DNA of 64,000 bases, from assembly GCA_965221445.1 (NCBI GenBank), contig CBDCSF010000013.1, forward strand, positions 2,976,001 through 3,040,000, given 5' to 3'. The notes below the pieces were generated by a model. That model was not told the origin of the DNA. It did no database searches and saw nothing but the letters and a program-made list of their open reading frames with translations. The stretch comes from MPNP01 sp965221445. GTDB taxonomy: Bacteria; Pseudomonadota; Alphaproteobacteria; Rhodobacterales; Rhodobacteraceae. Of the stretch, positions 8,529 to 16,889 are shown one piece after another (the stretch's first letter is position 1; the number at the start of each line of letters is the position of its first letter). The translations under genes were made by a program, and so were the position numbers.

Positions 8529-9892
8529 GGGCACCTCTATTTTAACGATTTTCAAAGATTTCCCCTGATCTTTAAGCAACAATTTTTAAACGCTCTATCT
8601 CCAAAATGAAGTGTTTTTCATAAATCTTTACTCAATCCAGTCTCCTTTGGGCCAAAGTCACCTCTAAATCACCCCCTTACACACACCTCCCCCTTCTTTT
8701 GGATACTCCCAACATAAGTCGCCCTACACAGCACCAACTTCCCTCACCAGATAACTGAAACGCCTCAGATTGTAACACAGAGTGATCAACCCAATCCAAA
8801 CCCGCACACGGCCATAACCAATACAGCGCACATAACCACCCTTCAGATCGTTCCGAAGAGATCCAAAGACGTGTTCAACACGACAACGTACACGCGAATA
8901 GCTACGGTTCAATGAACGCTGGTGATCACTCAACGGTGTCCCCCTTTTCGCCTTGTGATTGAGACGGGGATACACTCCCATCCCAATCACATGTGTAATG
9001 CTGTCCTGCGAACAATAGGTACTGTCGGCCCAAACACGACGATTGCCCTCCGGACGTACCTCCAACAACGCCTCAAACACCTGGCTGTAATGGACATGCG
9101 CCGGTGTCACATCCCACTTGATGATCACCTTCGTTCCCTGGTCAACCGCGATATGGTTCTTGTATCCAAAACGACTGACACCTTTCTTTTTGACCCACCG
9201 CTCATCACGGTCCTTCTGACACAATTTATTCGGAGTGTCGATCCACTCCGGTGGAACCTCACCTGCCTTGGCCTGAGCATTCTCCTCACGGGTAATACGG
9301 GGATTGGGAACATCATTCAGGGATGAATCAACGATCTGTCCCCCAGTGTTCAACCCATAACCCCGGTTGTCTAACGGGTTCAAAAAAAGATCAAACAACC
9401 GGTCAATACTATCCGCCTTCTAAAGCATGTCACGATACTTCCAGATCGTCTTCTGATCCGGCACACGATTCTTCTCAACAAGGCCAGCAAAAGACTGAAA
9501 GGAAAACCGTTCTAGAAGCTCGTGTTGCAAATCACGATCACTCAGGGAATTCATGACCCCCAACAGAAGACAGCGAAAGATGACGAGGTAATCCCAAGAC
9601 CGGCGTCCACGACCTTCCGTGCGAGGAGGACCAAAAATCTCCTCAAGCAGGGGCCGGAAGAGTTCCCAATCAACTTGCTTCCCGATCAGTTCCAGATCGT
9701 TGAATTCGCGGAAGGCCCGCAGATGTTCATCATCTTCAAGTAGGTGGCGGTTGGGCATTGCAATCCTCATGGTTTACAGTGAAAGTGTAAGTCTTTATTG
9801 TTGGACAATAGTGACTCACATCCGAAAAAATAAAACCAGAGGATGAAGGGTGATTTGGAAAAAATAGCCAATATTATTTAATAGACGTGCCC
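8529..9892 (-). mobile_element. IS5-family insertion sequence, 1364 bp
   Basis: Bounded by imperfect terminal inverted repeats: the left end begins GGGCACCTCTATT at 8529 and the right end, read on the minus strand from 9892, begins GGGCACGTCTATT. The single transposase gene lies on the minus strand inside. No clean target duplication is visible (left flank TTTAAT, right flank TTAGG), so the copy may be old or rearranged. A diverged second copy lies at 33384 and a solo end at 11338. Confidence 0.8.
8724..9770 (-). pseudogene. IS5-family transposase interrupted by one in-frame TAG
   Basis: Two adjacent open segments (9770-9420, 116 codons; then on to 8724) are in the same frame and separated only by a TAG at 9422-9420 after KYRDML. 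Read through, they form one 348-residue IS5-type DDE transposase: an N-terminal dimerisation/DNA-binding part (RRSWDYLVIFRCLLLG), a GGQIVDSSL first-Asp block, and the C-terminal YSRVRCRVEHVFGSLR block carrying the last acidic residue. The shorter ORF starting at 9398 lacks the N-domain. The element is therefore probably nonsense-inactivated rather than a natural two-ORF IS. Confidence 0.85.
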
Positions 9893-9911
9893 TTAGGATC
9901 TTAGGAGTGAA

Positions 9912-10676
9912 TTATCCGGCCAATTCATTGACCAATTCACCACGATTCGACCACTGTATAGGAGACACATCATAATTTTTTATAGCATCCATAACGTTAT
10001 AAGAAACAGTTTTTTCGGAGTCGTTCAAGATTGCATAGGCACGAGCCTCAGGAGGACGCTCTTCTTTAATGTCGATCCACGAAAATGCCATTACTTGTGC
10101 GGCATTACGATCCGGACGATTAATAACTCTCAGAATGCGTTCAGGATGCATTTTCGATTTAGGTATGACAAAGTCGAAACAATAATCTAAGCCACTCTTG
10201 CCAGTGAATTTGACGTTTGGTGTATAGCGGATATTGGAAATATCGAGCCAAGTCGTTACTTCCTCGTAAAACAGACTCGTAACAGTGGACGTGGCCAAGT
10301 AGAAGAGATCGTTTATAGCTAGCATTGCCTGCACAAGACTGTGCTTTTTTAAAGAAAAATTATCTTGAGTTACCTTCACCTCCAGATTCCCATGATTCTC
10401 TTTAACACCGTAACCATTGAGTATAGTATGAAACATGGATTTACGCTTAGGGCTGTCGATTTTGCAGCCAGATAGCTCCAAGTCGTCTAGAATATATCCA
10501 CCATCCGTCAAAACAAAACCACCATTGAGGAACTTGGCATAAATCTGTAGGTAATCATTATGCCGGTCTAAATAAGGTGTGGTTATCTCTACATAGTCTT
10601 CAACTTCATGAACTTTCGTTCGGTCCTTAAGCCAATCCGCGTAACTGTCCAAAAGTGCCTGTATATCATTTATCAC
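9912..10676 (-). CDS. DUF1828/DUF1829-like protein, second gene of a two-gene cassette
   Basis: Soluble 254-aa protein. From memory it matches DUF1828 (about residues 20-105, with TPYLDRHNDYLQIY and VLTDGGYILDDLELSG) followed by a DUF1829-like C-terminal half (ITTWLD-like strand, CFDFVIPKSK, VINRPDRNAAQVMAFSWID). No signal peptide or membrane segment is seen. The function is not established. Start GTG at 10676 with AGGGGA seven nt upstream; it overlaps the stop of the upstream gene by 4 bp (GTGA), indicating translational coupling. The gene begins 20 bp from an IS end and has no housekeeping neighbour, a context typical of mobile accessory or defence modules. That reading is inference. Confidence 0.75.
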   Translation of the reverse strand: MINDIQALLDSYADWLKDRTKVHEVEDYVEITTPYLDRHNDYLQIYAKFLNGGFVLTDGGYILDDLELSGCKIDSPKRKSMFHTILNGYGVKENHGNLEVKVTQDNFSLKKHSLVQAMLAINDLFYLATSTVTSLFYEEVTTWLDISNIRYTPNVKFTGKSGLDYCFDFVIPKSKMHPERILRVINRPDRNAAQVMAFSWIDIKEERPPEARAYAILNDSEKTVSYNVMDAIKNYDVSPIQWSNRGELVNELAG

Positions 10677-11113
10677 GTGAACAATCCCCTGATGATGGGT
10701 TGGTTAATTATGTTACAGTATTGCATGAAATCTTCAAGCATCAGCCGTGGATCTGAGGGATTCGAGAATTTGTCGGATGGAACTGGAAAAGCCCATTTAT
10801 CCCCAAATCCTTCCTTGTAAAGATGCAAATGGGGAATATCAATTTCCTCACCATCAGGGTTGCGGTACGGTGCACCACCGTAATCAAGCCTTGCCAAAAT
10901 CAAGGTTTTTCTCCCGCGATTTTGGTATGTCCCCTTACTAAGAGCAATCTTTGATCGCCAAATATCAAGGAAAAATCGTTCGTTTCCATCCACTGAGACC
11001 AAGGGAGCAATAACTTTTCCTCCCAAACCCGAGTAGTGCAAAATGTTAGAATCGGTACATCTCTTCTCCATGGCAAGAAGTGCATCAGCTTCTTTTTGAG
11101 TAACTTCAGTCAT
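10673..11113 (-). CDS. DUF6978-like protein, first gene of a two-gene cassette
   Basis: Soluble 146-aa protein that I recall as resembling DUF6978. Visible blocks: a helical N-terminus (KEADALLAMEKRC), FFLDIWRSKIALSKGTYQNR (residues about 47-66), LARLDYGGAPYRNPDG, PHLHLYKEGFGDKWA, and a C-terminal FMQYCNI. The RLD..NPDG..HLHLY arrangement of conserved polar residues suggests a nucleic-acid or nucleotide-handling fold, but no catalytic class can be named. It is the promoter-proximal gene, overlaps the DUF1828-like gene by 4 bp, and is transcribed toward the IS. A toxin-antitoxin or defence pair is possible but unproven. Confidence 0.7.
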   Translation of the reverse strand: MTEVTQKEADALLAMEKRCTDSNILHYSGLGGKVIAPLVSVDGNERFFLDIWRSKIALSKGTYQNRGRKTLILARLDYGGAPYRNPDGEEIDIPHLHLYKEGFGDKWAFPVPSDKFSNPSDPRLMLEDFMQYCNIINQPIIRGLFT

Positions 11114-11649
11114 GTAAATCCATTATTGTTGGTGGCCAGATCATTTTCATATTTATTGCTCTATCAGTGGTCGGAAAAACAAATTCGTCAAACTTGAATC
11201 CACGCCTTATGGGCCACAATCGGAATCTTGGAATCATAGTGATTTTTTAACGTTTTTTTGGGAAAACCCCAACGATATTGAAGAATTCTTGAGGGTTTGT
11301 AAAAATGCCTCTATTTTCTGGACGGAAATTAGCTAAAGGGCACCTCTATACTCTGACCCCTCAAGTTTTCAACAATATATTGAAATTATATTTTAGTTCC
11401 GTTTAGTATAACTAAATTCGGTTGAGATGTAGTCTGAAAGGGAGTCATTTAAATTTGGTTGTTAATTAAAAGAGATAAAAATCATTATTGTATCAAAGAA
11501 TCAATAATCTTATTTGCTCATACCAATAAACCAACATTGGAATTTTTACATACTAATAGTTAGATTCATACATAACATATCCCTTTCAAAATGCCGAAAG
11601 GGTCAATCTGGACTGGGATTAAAAACATCCAAAGAAGGATCGTTTTGTA
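11114..11649. other. AT-rich intergenic region with a solo IS end
   Basis: About 535 bp with no supported gene. It carries the upstream region of the DUF6978-like gene, an IS5 end-like sequence at 11338-11350, and the upstream region of the ion-channel gene. The rest shows nothing I can name. Confidence 0.55.
11338..11350 (+). repeat. Solo IS5-type terminal repeat
   Basis: GGGCACCTCTATA is identical over 12 bases to the left end of the IS at 8529 and to GGGCACCTCTA at 33384, but no transposase sequence follows. It lies on the far side of the DUF cassette, so the cassette sits between one IS right end and one solo left end. Confidence 0.55.
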
Positions 11650-12546
11650 TTGAATGGAAACCTAGAGTTTATTTTAAAATCGTCAATCCGCCGTAAATAC
11701 GAGGTATCCTTGCTACCAGAGCAGAGTACACATCTTAATAAAATTCGCCATCGAGTAGGCCAATTCATTGAGAAGCCCATGGTGAATCGTGTGATCATGT
11801 CAGTAATCGTTATTAATGCAATTACACTTGGTTTGGAAACTTCTTCTAGTGTGATGGAACGAGTTGGACCGCTTCTTATAATTATTGACAGAGTTGTCCT
11901 AACTTTTTTTACTTTGGAGTTGTTAACCAAGTTATTTGTATATGGTAGGCGTTTCTTTACCAGTGGTTGGAATATTTTCGATTTTCTGATCATTGTCATC
12001 ACGATCATTCCATTTACAGGAAACTTGTCAATACTGCGTTCACTGCGTATCTTACGAGTTCTTCGGCAGATAACTCTCTCTTCTTCCATGCGTCGCGTGG
12101 TTTCAGCCCTTTTGAGATCTATCCCTGGTGTATCTAGTGTAATTGCCCTATTAGTCATTGTTTACTATGTCTTCGCTGTATTAGTAACCAATTTCTTTGG
12201 TGCAAGTTTTCCAGTTTGGTTTGGTACAATCGGCAAAAGCATGTATTCACTGTTCCAGATTATGGCCCTCGAAAGTTTGTCGGATATTGTACAGCCTGTT
12301 ATGGAACAATATCCATGGGCCTGGTTAGTTTTTGTTCCCTACATTTTGCTTACTGGCTTTGTGGTCATCAATTTGTTCGTAGCTGTAATCGTCGAAGCAA
12401 TGTCAAAACAAATCCGAACTGACGTACAGGAATCCAAAGATGAAATTTCCTCAGCAAGCAAAACAGAAATATCTGACTTGTTTATAGAAATTGATACTCT
12501 CCAGAGAAAGGTAGAAGATATCAAGAAGATGATTGAACGGCGTTAA
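11650..12546 (+). CDS. Voltage-gated cation channel of the bacterial Nav (NaChBac/NavMs) type
   Basis: Single-domain six-segment ion channel, expected to work as a homotetramer in the inner membrane. S1-S3 occupy about residues 45-130; S4 is LRSLRILRVLRQI with four arginines at three-residue spacing; S5, pore helix and S6 follow (VINLFVAVIVEAM). The pore reads QIMALESLSDIVQPVME. The LES core with the filter Glu is kept, but the Trp of the usual LESWS is Leu and the loop is one residue short. A C-terminal coiled coil (FIEIDTLQRKVEDIKKMIE) matches the tetramerisation stalk of BacNav channels. No clear Shine-Dalgarno precedes 11650, and a start some residues later is possible. Nothing nearby is functionally linked. 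Confidence 0.88.
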   Translation: MNGNLEFILKSSIRRKYEVSLLPEQSTHLNKIRHRVGQFIEKPMVNRVIMSVIVINAITLGLETSSSVMERVGPLLIIIDRVVLTFFTLELLTKLFVYGRRFFTSGWNIFDFLIIVITIIPFTGNLSILRSLRILRVLRQITLSSSMRRVVSALLRSIPGVSSVIALLVIVYYVFAVLVTNFFGASFPVWFGTIGKSMYSLFQIMALESLSDIVQPVMEQYPWAWLVFVPYILLTGFVVINLFVAVIVEAMSKQIRTDVQESKDEISSASKTEISDLFIEIDTLQRKVEDIKKMIERR

Positions 12547-12808
12547 GGAAAGCTAAAATACTTTATGACACTATGGAACCAAGCGTGCGGTTAATTATCC
12601 ATCTCAATCAATATCATCAAGTTGAACAAATTCGGGTACATTCGGGGTTAACAAGTTTTCAGAATGTTGCATCAAGTTTTTTTGGTGAGATTTATATAAA
12701 GATATATTAATTGGGGGTTGGATAAATGAAGTTTCTTTGTGATTACAGAGAATAAAACAATGAATTTTTGATGGATCAAGTTGAACTGATAGTGAAGGTG
12801 TTTGTATC

Positions 12809-14371
12809 TTGAGAGTTGGAACAGTTAAGGAATGCTTTGAAAGAGAAGCCAGAATTGCGATTACCCCAGATTCTGCCAAACGAATAATCAAACTTGGTTA
12901 TAATGTTACCGTTGAAGCAGGTGCTGGTAATGCGGCAGGGTTTGAGGACTCTGAATATGAAGCAGCAGGTGCACATGTTTGTATTTCGGCAAAAGAAGTA
13001 TGGAACTCTTCGGAAATTATAGTCAAGGTAAACCCACCGGGTAAGGAAGAAACTTCTGAACTGAATGAGGGTAAGACTATAATATCATTTGTTTATCCGC
13101 AGGAAAGGTCAGACCTTCTGGATCTTTGTGCAGAAAGAAAAGCTTCCTTATTGGCCATGGATATGGTCCCCAGGATTTCCAGGGCACAAAAAATGGATGC
13201 CTTATCTTCAATGGCCAACATTGCCGGTTACCGGGCTGTCATTGAAGCAGGAAATAATTTTGGAAGATTTTTTACAGGACAGGTAACGGCTGCGGGAAAA
13301 GTTCCACCCGCCCGTGTTCTAGTGATAGGAGCAGGGGTTGCTGGCTTGTCGGCAATTGGTACATCAGTTTCCTTGGGTGCAATTGTACAGGCCTTTGATG
13401 TTCGACCAGAGGTGGCAGAACAAATCGAATCTATGGGAGCACAATTTTTGTTTCTGGACTTTAAAGAGGATGCCAGAGGATCAGGTGGTTATGCCAAACC
13501 CTCATCCCCGGAATTCAGGGAAAAGCAACTTGAATTATTTCGCAAGGTTGCTCCCGAGACAGACATTGTCATAACCACGGCATTAATTCCTGGAGTTGGC
13601 GCACCAAAATTATGGTTGGCAGATATGGTCGCGGCAATGAAACCCGGTTCGGTGATCGTAGATCTTGCAGCTGAAAAGGGTGGTAATTGCGACTTGACTC
13701 AATCAGGAGAAAAAATTGTCACCGATAACAAAGTTACTATTGTTGGTTACACTGACTTTCCCTCTCGAATGGCAACCCAATCCTCACTTCTTTACGCCAC
13801 AAACATATTCCACCTTCTTTCTGATTTGACTCCGGATAAAAATGGGGAGCCCTTTATCAATATGGAGGATGATGTTATCCGAGGTGCAACAGTTGCTCAT
13901 GACGGTGACATAACGTACCCTCCACCACCACCTAAAATACAGGCTATTGCAGCACAACCCAAAACTAAAACCAAGGAATTAACTCCTGAAGAAAAAAGGC
14001 AAGAAGAGCTTACCTTGTTTAGAAAGGATACTAAAAGGCAAGTGAGTATTCTGGTTGCCGGTGGTATAGTGACAGCCCTACTGGGTTTGGTTGCACCAGT
14101 TAGCTTCATGCAACATTTTGTCGTGTTTGTTTTGAGTTGCTTTGTTGGTTATCAGGTCATCTGGAATGTGAGTCATTCACTACATACTCCACTTATGTCG
14201 GTAACAAACGCTATTTCGGGAATAATAATCATTGGTGCTATCCTGCAGATTGGTACACTGAACACAACGATTTTGGTCCTGTCAGGGATTTCTCTTCTTA
14301 TCGCCACAATCAATATTGTTGGTGGGTTCTATGTAACAAGAAGAATGTTAGCAATGTTTCAAAGAAGCTAG
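12809..14371 (+). CDS. pntA: NAD(P) transhydrogenase subunit alpha (fused form)
   Basis: Proton-translocating transhydrogenase subunit (520 aa) that binds NAD(H) and contributes membrane helices; with PntB it uses the proton gradient to reduce NADP+ with NADH. The N-terminal alanine-dehydrogenase/PNT domain (RVGTVKECFEREARIAITPDS) is followed by the Rossmann site VIGAGVAGLSAIGTS. A Pro/Lys-rich linker at about 370-400 leads to four C-terminal membrane segments. It is the fused E. coli-like form, whereas many alphaproteobacteria split it into pntAA and pntAB. The start is TTG at 12809 with GAAGGTG nine nt upstream; no ATG lies near the conserved N-terminus. Confidence 0.95.
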   Translation: MRVGTVKECFEREARIAITPDSAKRIIKLGYNVTVEAGAGNAAGFEDSEYEAAGAHVCISAKEVWNSSEIIVKVNPPGKEETSELNEGKTIISFVYPQERSDLLDLCAERKASLLAMDMVPRISRAQKMDALSSMANIAGYRAVIEAGNNFGRFFTGQVTAAGKVPPARVLVIGAGVAGLSAIGTSVSLGAIVQAFDVRPEVAEQIESMGAQFLFLDFKEDARGSGGYAKPSSPEFREKQLELFRKVAPETDIVITTALIPGVGAPKLWLADMVAAMKPGSVIVDLAAEKGGNCDLTQSGEKIVTDNKVTIVGYTDFPSRMATQSSLLYATNIFHLLSDLTPDKNGEPFINMEDDVIRGATVAHDGDITYPPPPPKIQAIAAQPKTKTKELTPEEKRQEELTLFRKDTKRQVSILVAGGIVTALLGLVAPVSFMQHFVVFVLSCFVGYQVIWNVSHSLHTPLMSVTNAISGIIIIGAILQIGTLNTTILVLSGISLLIATINIVGGFYVTRRMLAMFQRS

Positions 14372-14382
14372 GGAATACTGGT

Positions 14383-15840
14383 ATGTCTGAAGGATTACTA
14401 GCTGCCGTTTATATAGCAGCCTCAGTTCTGTTCATTCTTTCCCTAGGAGGTTTGTCCAACCAGGAAAAGGCCAAACGGGCAATCTGGTACGGAATGGTTG
14501 GAATGGGCATTGCAGTAATTTCCACATTGGGTTCCATCGCATTTATTTCAGATGACAGTTTGCTTGGTATCCAGAATGTTGAATATATAGGTGCTGCCCT
14601 GCTTGTTGGGGCAGTTATCGGTATCATTGTAGCCCAAAGGGTAGAAATGACCGGTATGCCACAACTGGTGGCAGCCTTGCATTCGTTTGTTGGATTGGCC
14701 GCAGTATTTACCGGTATAAATGCCCAAATTGTTCTTGAGGCTGTTCAAATGATGGACAGCAACCAGGAACTTTATGGATTTGCCCAGAAAATCATTACCA
14801 AAGATGCTGTAGAAATAAACATTTTGAAGATAGAAGTCCTTTTAGGAGTTTTTATTGGTGCTATAACTTTCACCGGGTCTGTTATTGCTTTCGGGAAACT
14901 TGCAGGGAGGATAACAAGCAAACCATTCAAATTCCCGGGTGGACACCTTTGGAACATCCTACTTCTGTTAGCTTGTTTTGTGCTTGGTTATCTGTACTTT
15001 GTTGGAGAGGAAGGAGTTGACCTCCTGGTTTATGTTTCCATCTTGTCGGGAATAATCGGGATACTGCTAATCATGGGCATTGGTGGTGCCGATATGCCTG
15101 TTGTCGTTTCCATGCTCAATTCCTATTCTGGTTGGGCTGCCGCTGCTATTGGTTTTACCTTGAGTAATGACCTGCTGATCGTAACCGGGGCCTTGGTTGG
15201 CTCCTCGGGTGCTATTCTTTCCTACATTATGTGCCGTGCGATGAACCGAAATTTCGTCAGTGTTATCCTTGGTGGTTTTGGTGGCAGTGGCGAAGCAATA
15301 CAGAGTGTGGGTGGGGAGCAGATTGCGATAGATTCTGACGGTGTTGCCAGCCTGATTTCAGATGCAGAAAGCATTATCATTGTTCCAGGGTATGGGATGG
15401 CTGTTGCCCAGGCTCAGAGTCCAATCAGTGAATTGACACAGAGGTTGATCAGTCAGGGCAAAACTGTCAGGTTTGCCATACATCCAGTTGCTGGCAGGCT
15501 TCCAGGACACATGAATGTGCTTTTGGCTGAAGCCAAGGTTCCTTATGATATCGTTCTGGAAATGGATGAAATCAATGAAGATTTTCCAAATACCGACTTG
15601 GCTATCATTATCGGATCAAATGATATTGTAAATCCTGCAGCCCAGGAAGATCCCAATTCTCCCATAGCAGGAATGCCTGTCTTGGAGGTCTGGAAAGCTA
15701 ACCAGGTAATTGTATCAAAGCGTGGCCAGGGCACAGGTTATTCGGGTATTGAAAATTCCCTGTTCTTCAAGGAAAATACTAGAATGTTCTTTGGGGATGC
15801 CAAGGATTCAGTGAACAAGTTACTTGCACTGATTTCTTGA
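14383..15840 (+). CDS. pntB: NAD(P) transhydrogenase subunit beta
   Basis: Membrane subunit (485 aa) that carries the NADP(H)-binding domain. About nine membrane segments run from residue 1 to 280. The C-terminal domain III follows with the NADP site VPGYGMAVAQAQ, the loop around IHPVAGRLPGHMNVLLAEA, and IIIGSNDIVNPAA. The open frame extends back to 14137, but that extension overlaps pntA in another frame and is not homologous. The ATG at 14383 (MSEGLLAAVYIAA) starts 11 bp after the pntA stop, so the two are one operon. Confidence 0.95.
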   Translation: MSEGLLAAVYIAASVLFILSLGGLSNQEKAKRAIWYGMVGMGIAVISTLGSIAFISDDSLLGIQNVEYIGAALLVGAVIGIIVAQRVEMTGMPQLVAALHSFVGLAAVFTGINAQIVLEAVQMMDSNQELYGFAQKIITKDAVEINILKIEVLLGVFIGAITFTGSVIAFGKLAGRITSKPFKFPGGHLWNILLLLACFVLGYLYFVGEEGVDLLVYVSILSGIIGILLIMGIGGADMPVVVSMLNSYSGWAAAAIGFTLSNDLLIVTGALVGSSGAILSYIMCRAMNRNFVSVILGGFGGSGEAIQSVGGEQIAIDSDGVASLISDAESIIIVPGYGMAVAQAQSPISELTQRLISQGKTVRFAIHPVAGRLPGHMNVLLAEAKVPYDIVLEMDEINEDFPNTDLAIIIGSNDIVNPAAQEDPNSPIAGMPVLEVWKANQVIVSKRGQGTGYSGIENSLFFKENTRMFFGDAKDSVNKLLALIS

Positions 15841-15924
15841 GATAAAATTATTCACTTTCAACCAATTTATACCAGTATCCGATTTCTGATAAATCATTTT
15901 TATTGGAATAACTGACAACCTGCT

Positions 15925-15967
15925 CCAAGTTTAACGTACAGCTTTCCACGGCATACGTTAAACTTGG
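15925..15967. terminator. 14-bp perfect inverted repeat between pntB and the peptide permease gene
   Basis: CCAAGTTTAACGTA (15925-15938) and TACGTTAAACTTGG (15954-15967) flank a 15-nt loop. It lies between two convergent genes, 84 bp after pntB, where a bidirectional transcript end is expected. There is no T-run on either side, so a classical intrinsic terminator is not proven. Confidence 0.45.
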
Positions 15968-15977
15968 TCTAAGTGAT

Positions 15978-16889
15978 TTATCTCCCTCGTATTCTTGGGT
16001 CGAGGGCATCTCTGAGACCATCTCCGAGATAGTTGACCGAAAGAACAGTGAAGGAAATGGCTACCCCGGGCCACAGCACTCTTTCTGGAAAACTTTGCAA
16101 GTAATCGGTAGCATCAAAAAGCAATCTTCCCCAGGTAGGAAAATCTGAAGGGAAACCCAAACCAAGAAAAGAGAGGGCCGATTCTGTGATGATGGCATTA
16201 GCAATACCAATCGTGGCCGAAACCATTATCGGGGATAACACATTCGGTAAAATGTGCCGGAGAATAATCCTGGTGGAAGGAGTTCCGATTGATTTGGCGG
16301 CTAATACAAACTCCCGTTCTTTAATGGTCAGGACATCTCCTCTGACAATTCTTGCTGCCTGCATCCAACTTGTAATTCCAATCACAAAAACAATAAGAAT
16401 AAAAATTCCGGTCTCAGGCCCGAAAGCAGCTCGCAAGGGATCCCTGAAAAGCAGAATTATAACTAAAAGAAGGGGTAGGATGGGTAAGGCAAGAAATAAA
16501 TCCGTCAATCTCATCAAGGGACCGTCCAGCCATTTTACAAAACCAGCCAGTACACCTACCAAAGTCCCCAAGATGAGTGAAAGTAACATGGCAGTGATGC
16601 CGACAGCTACAGTCGTTTGTCCACCTACAAGAATTCGAGCGAAAGTATCTCTTCCCAGTTGGTCAGTACCCATTGGATGGGCAAAACTCATACCTTGGTC
16701 TCTGGAAAGAATATCAATGTATTGGGGGTCAAGAGTCCAGATATAGGGCCCCAAAAATACACCACCCAAAATACAAACAAAAAAGATAGCACCAAATAAT
16801 GCACCCCTATGGGTTTTGAACTGATCCCAGATATCCCTCAATTGGGATGTAGGTGCAGATTGTAATGAATTGGTGGCTAAGTCACTCAT
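15978..16889 (-). CDS. dppC: Oligopeptide/dipeptide ABC transporter permease (DppC type)
   Basis: Inner-membrane permease of 303 aa. It has an N-terminal segment (GALFGAIFFVCILGGVFLG), the periplasmic block HPMGTDQLGRDTFARILVGG typical of DppC/OppC, and the EAA loop EFVLAAKSIGTPSTRIILRHILPN that docks the ATPase. The open frame extends to 16949, but the ATG at 16889 (MSDLATN) overlaps the dppB stop in ATGAGTGA, the usual coupled arrangement. The gene is the last of a five-gene peptide transporter operon. Confidence 0.92.
   Translation of the reverse strand: MSDLATNSLQSAPTSQLRDIWDQFKTHRGALFGAIFFVCILGGVFLGPYIWTLDPQYIDILSRDQGMSFAHPMGTDQLGRDTFARILVGGQTTVAVGITAMLLSLILGTLVGVLAGFVKWLDGPLMRLTDLFLALPILPLLLVIILLFRDPLRAAFGPETGIFILIVFVIGITSWMQAARIVRGDVLTIKEREFVLAAKSIGTPSTRIILRHILPNVLSPIMVSATIGIANAIITESALSFLGLGFPSDFPTWGRLLFDATDYLQSFPERVLWPGVAISFTVLSVNYLGDGLRDALDPRIRGR

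Noticed and set aside
14137..14382. N-terminal extension of pntB
   Set aside because: It overlaps pntA in a different frame and lacks homology; ATG 14383 gives the family start.
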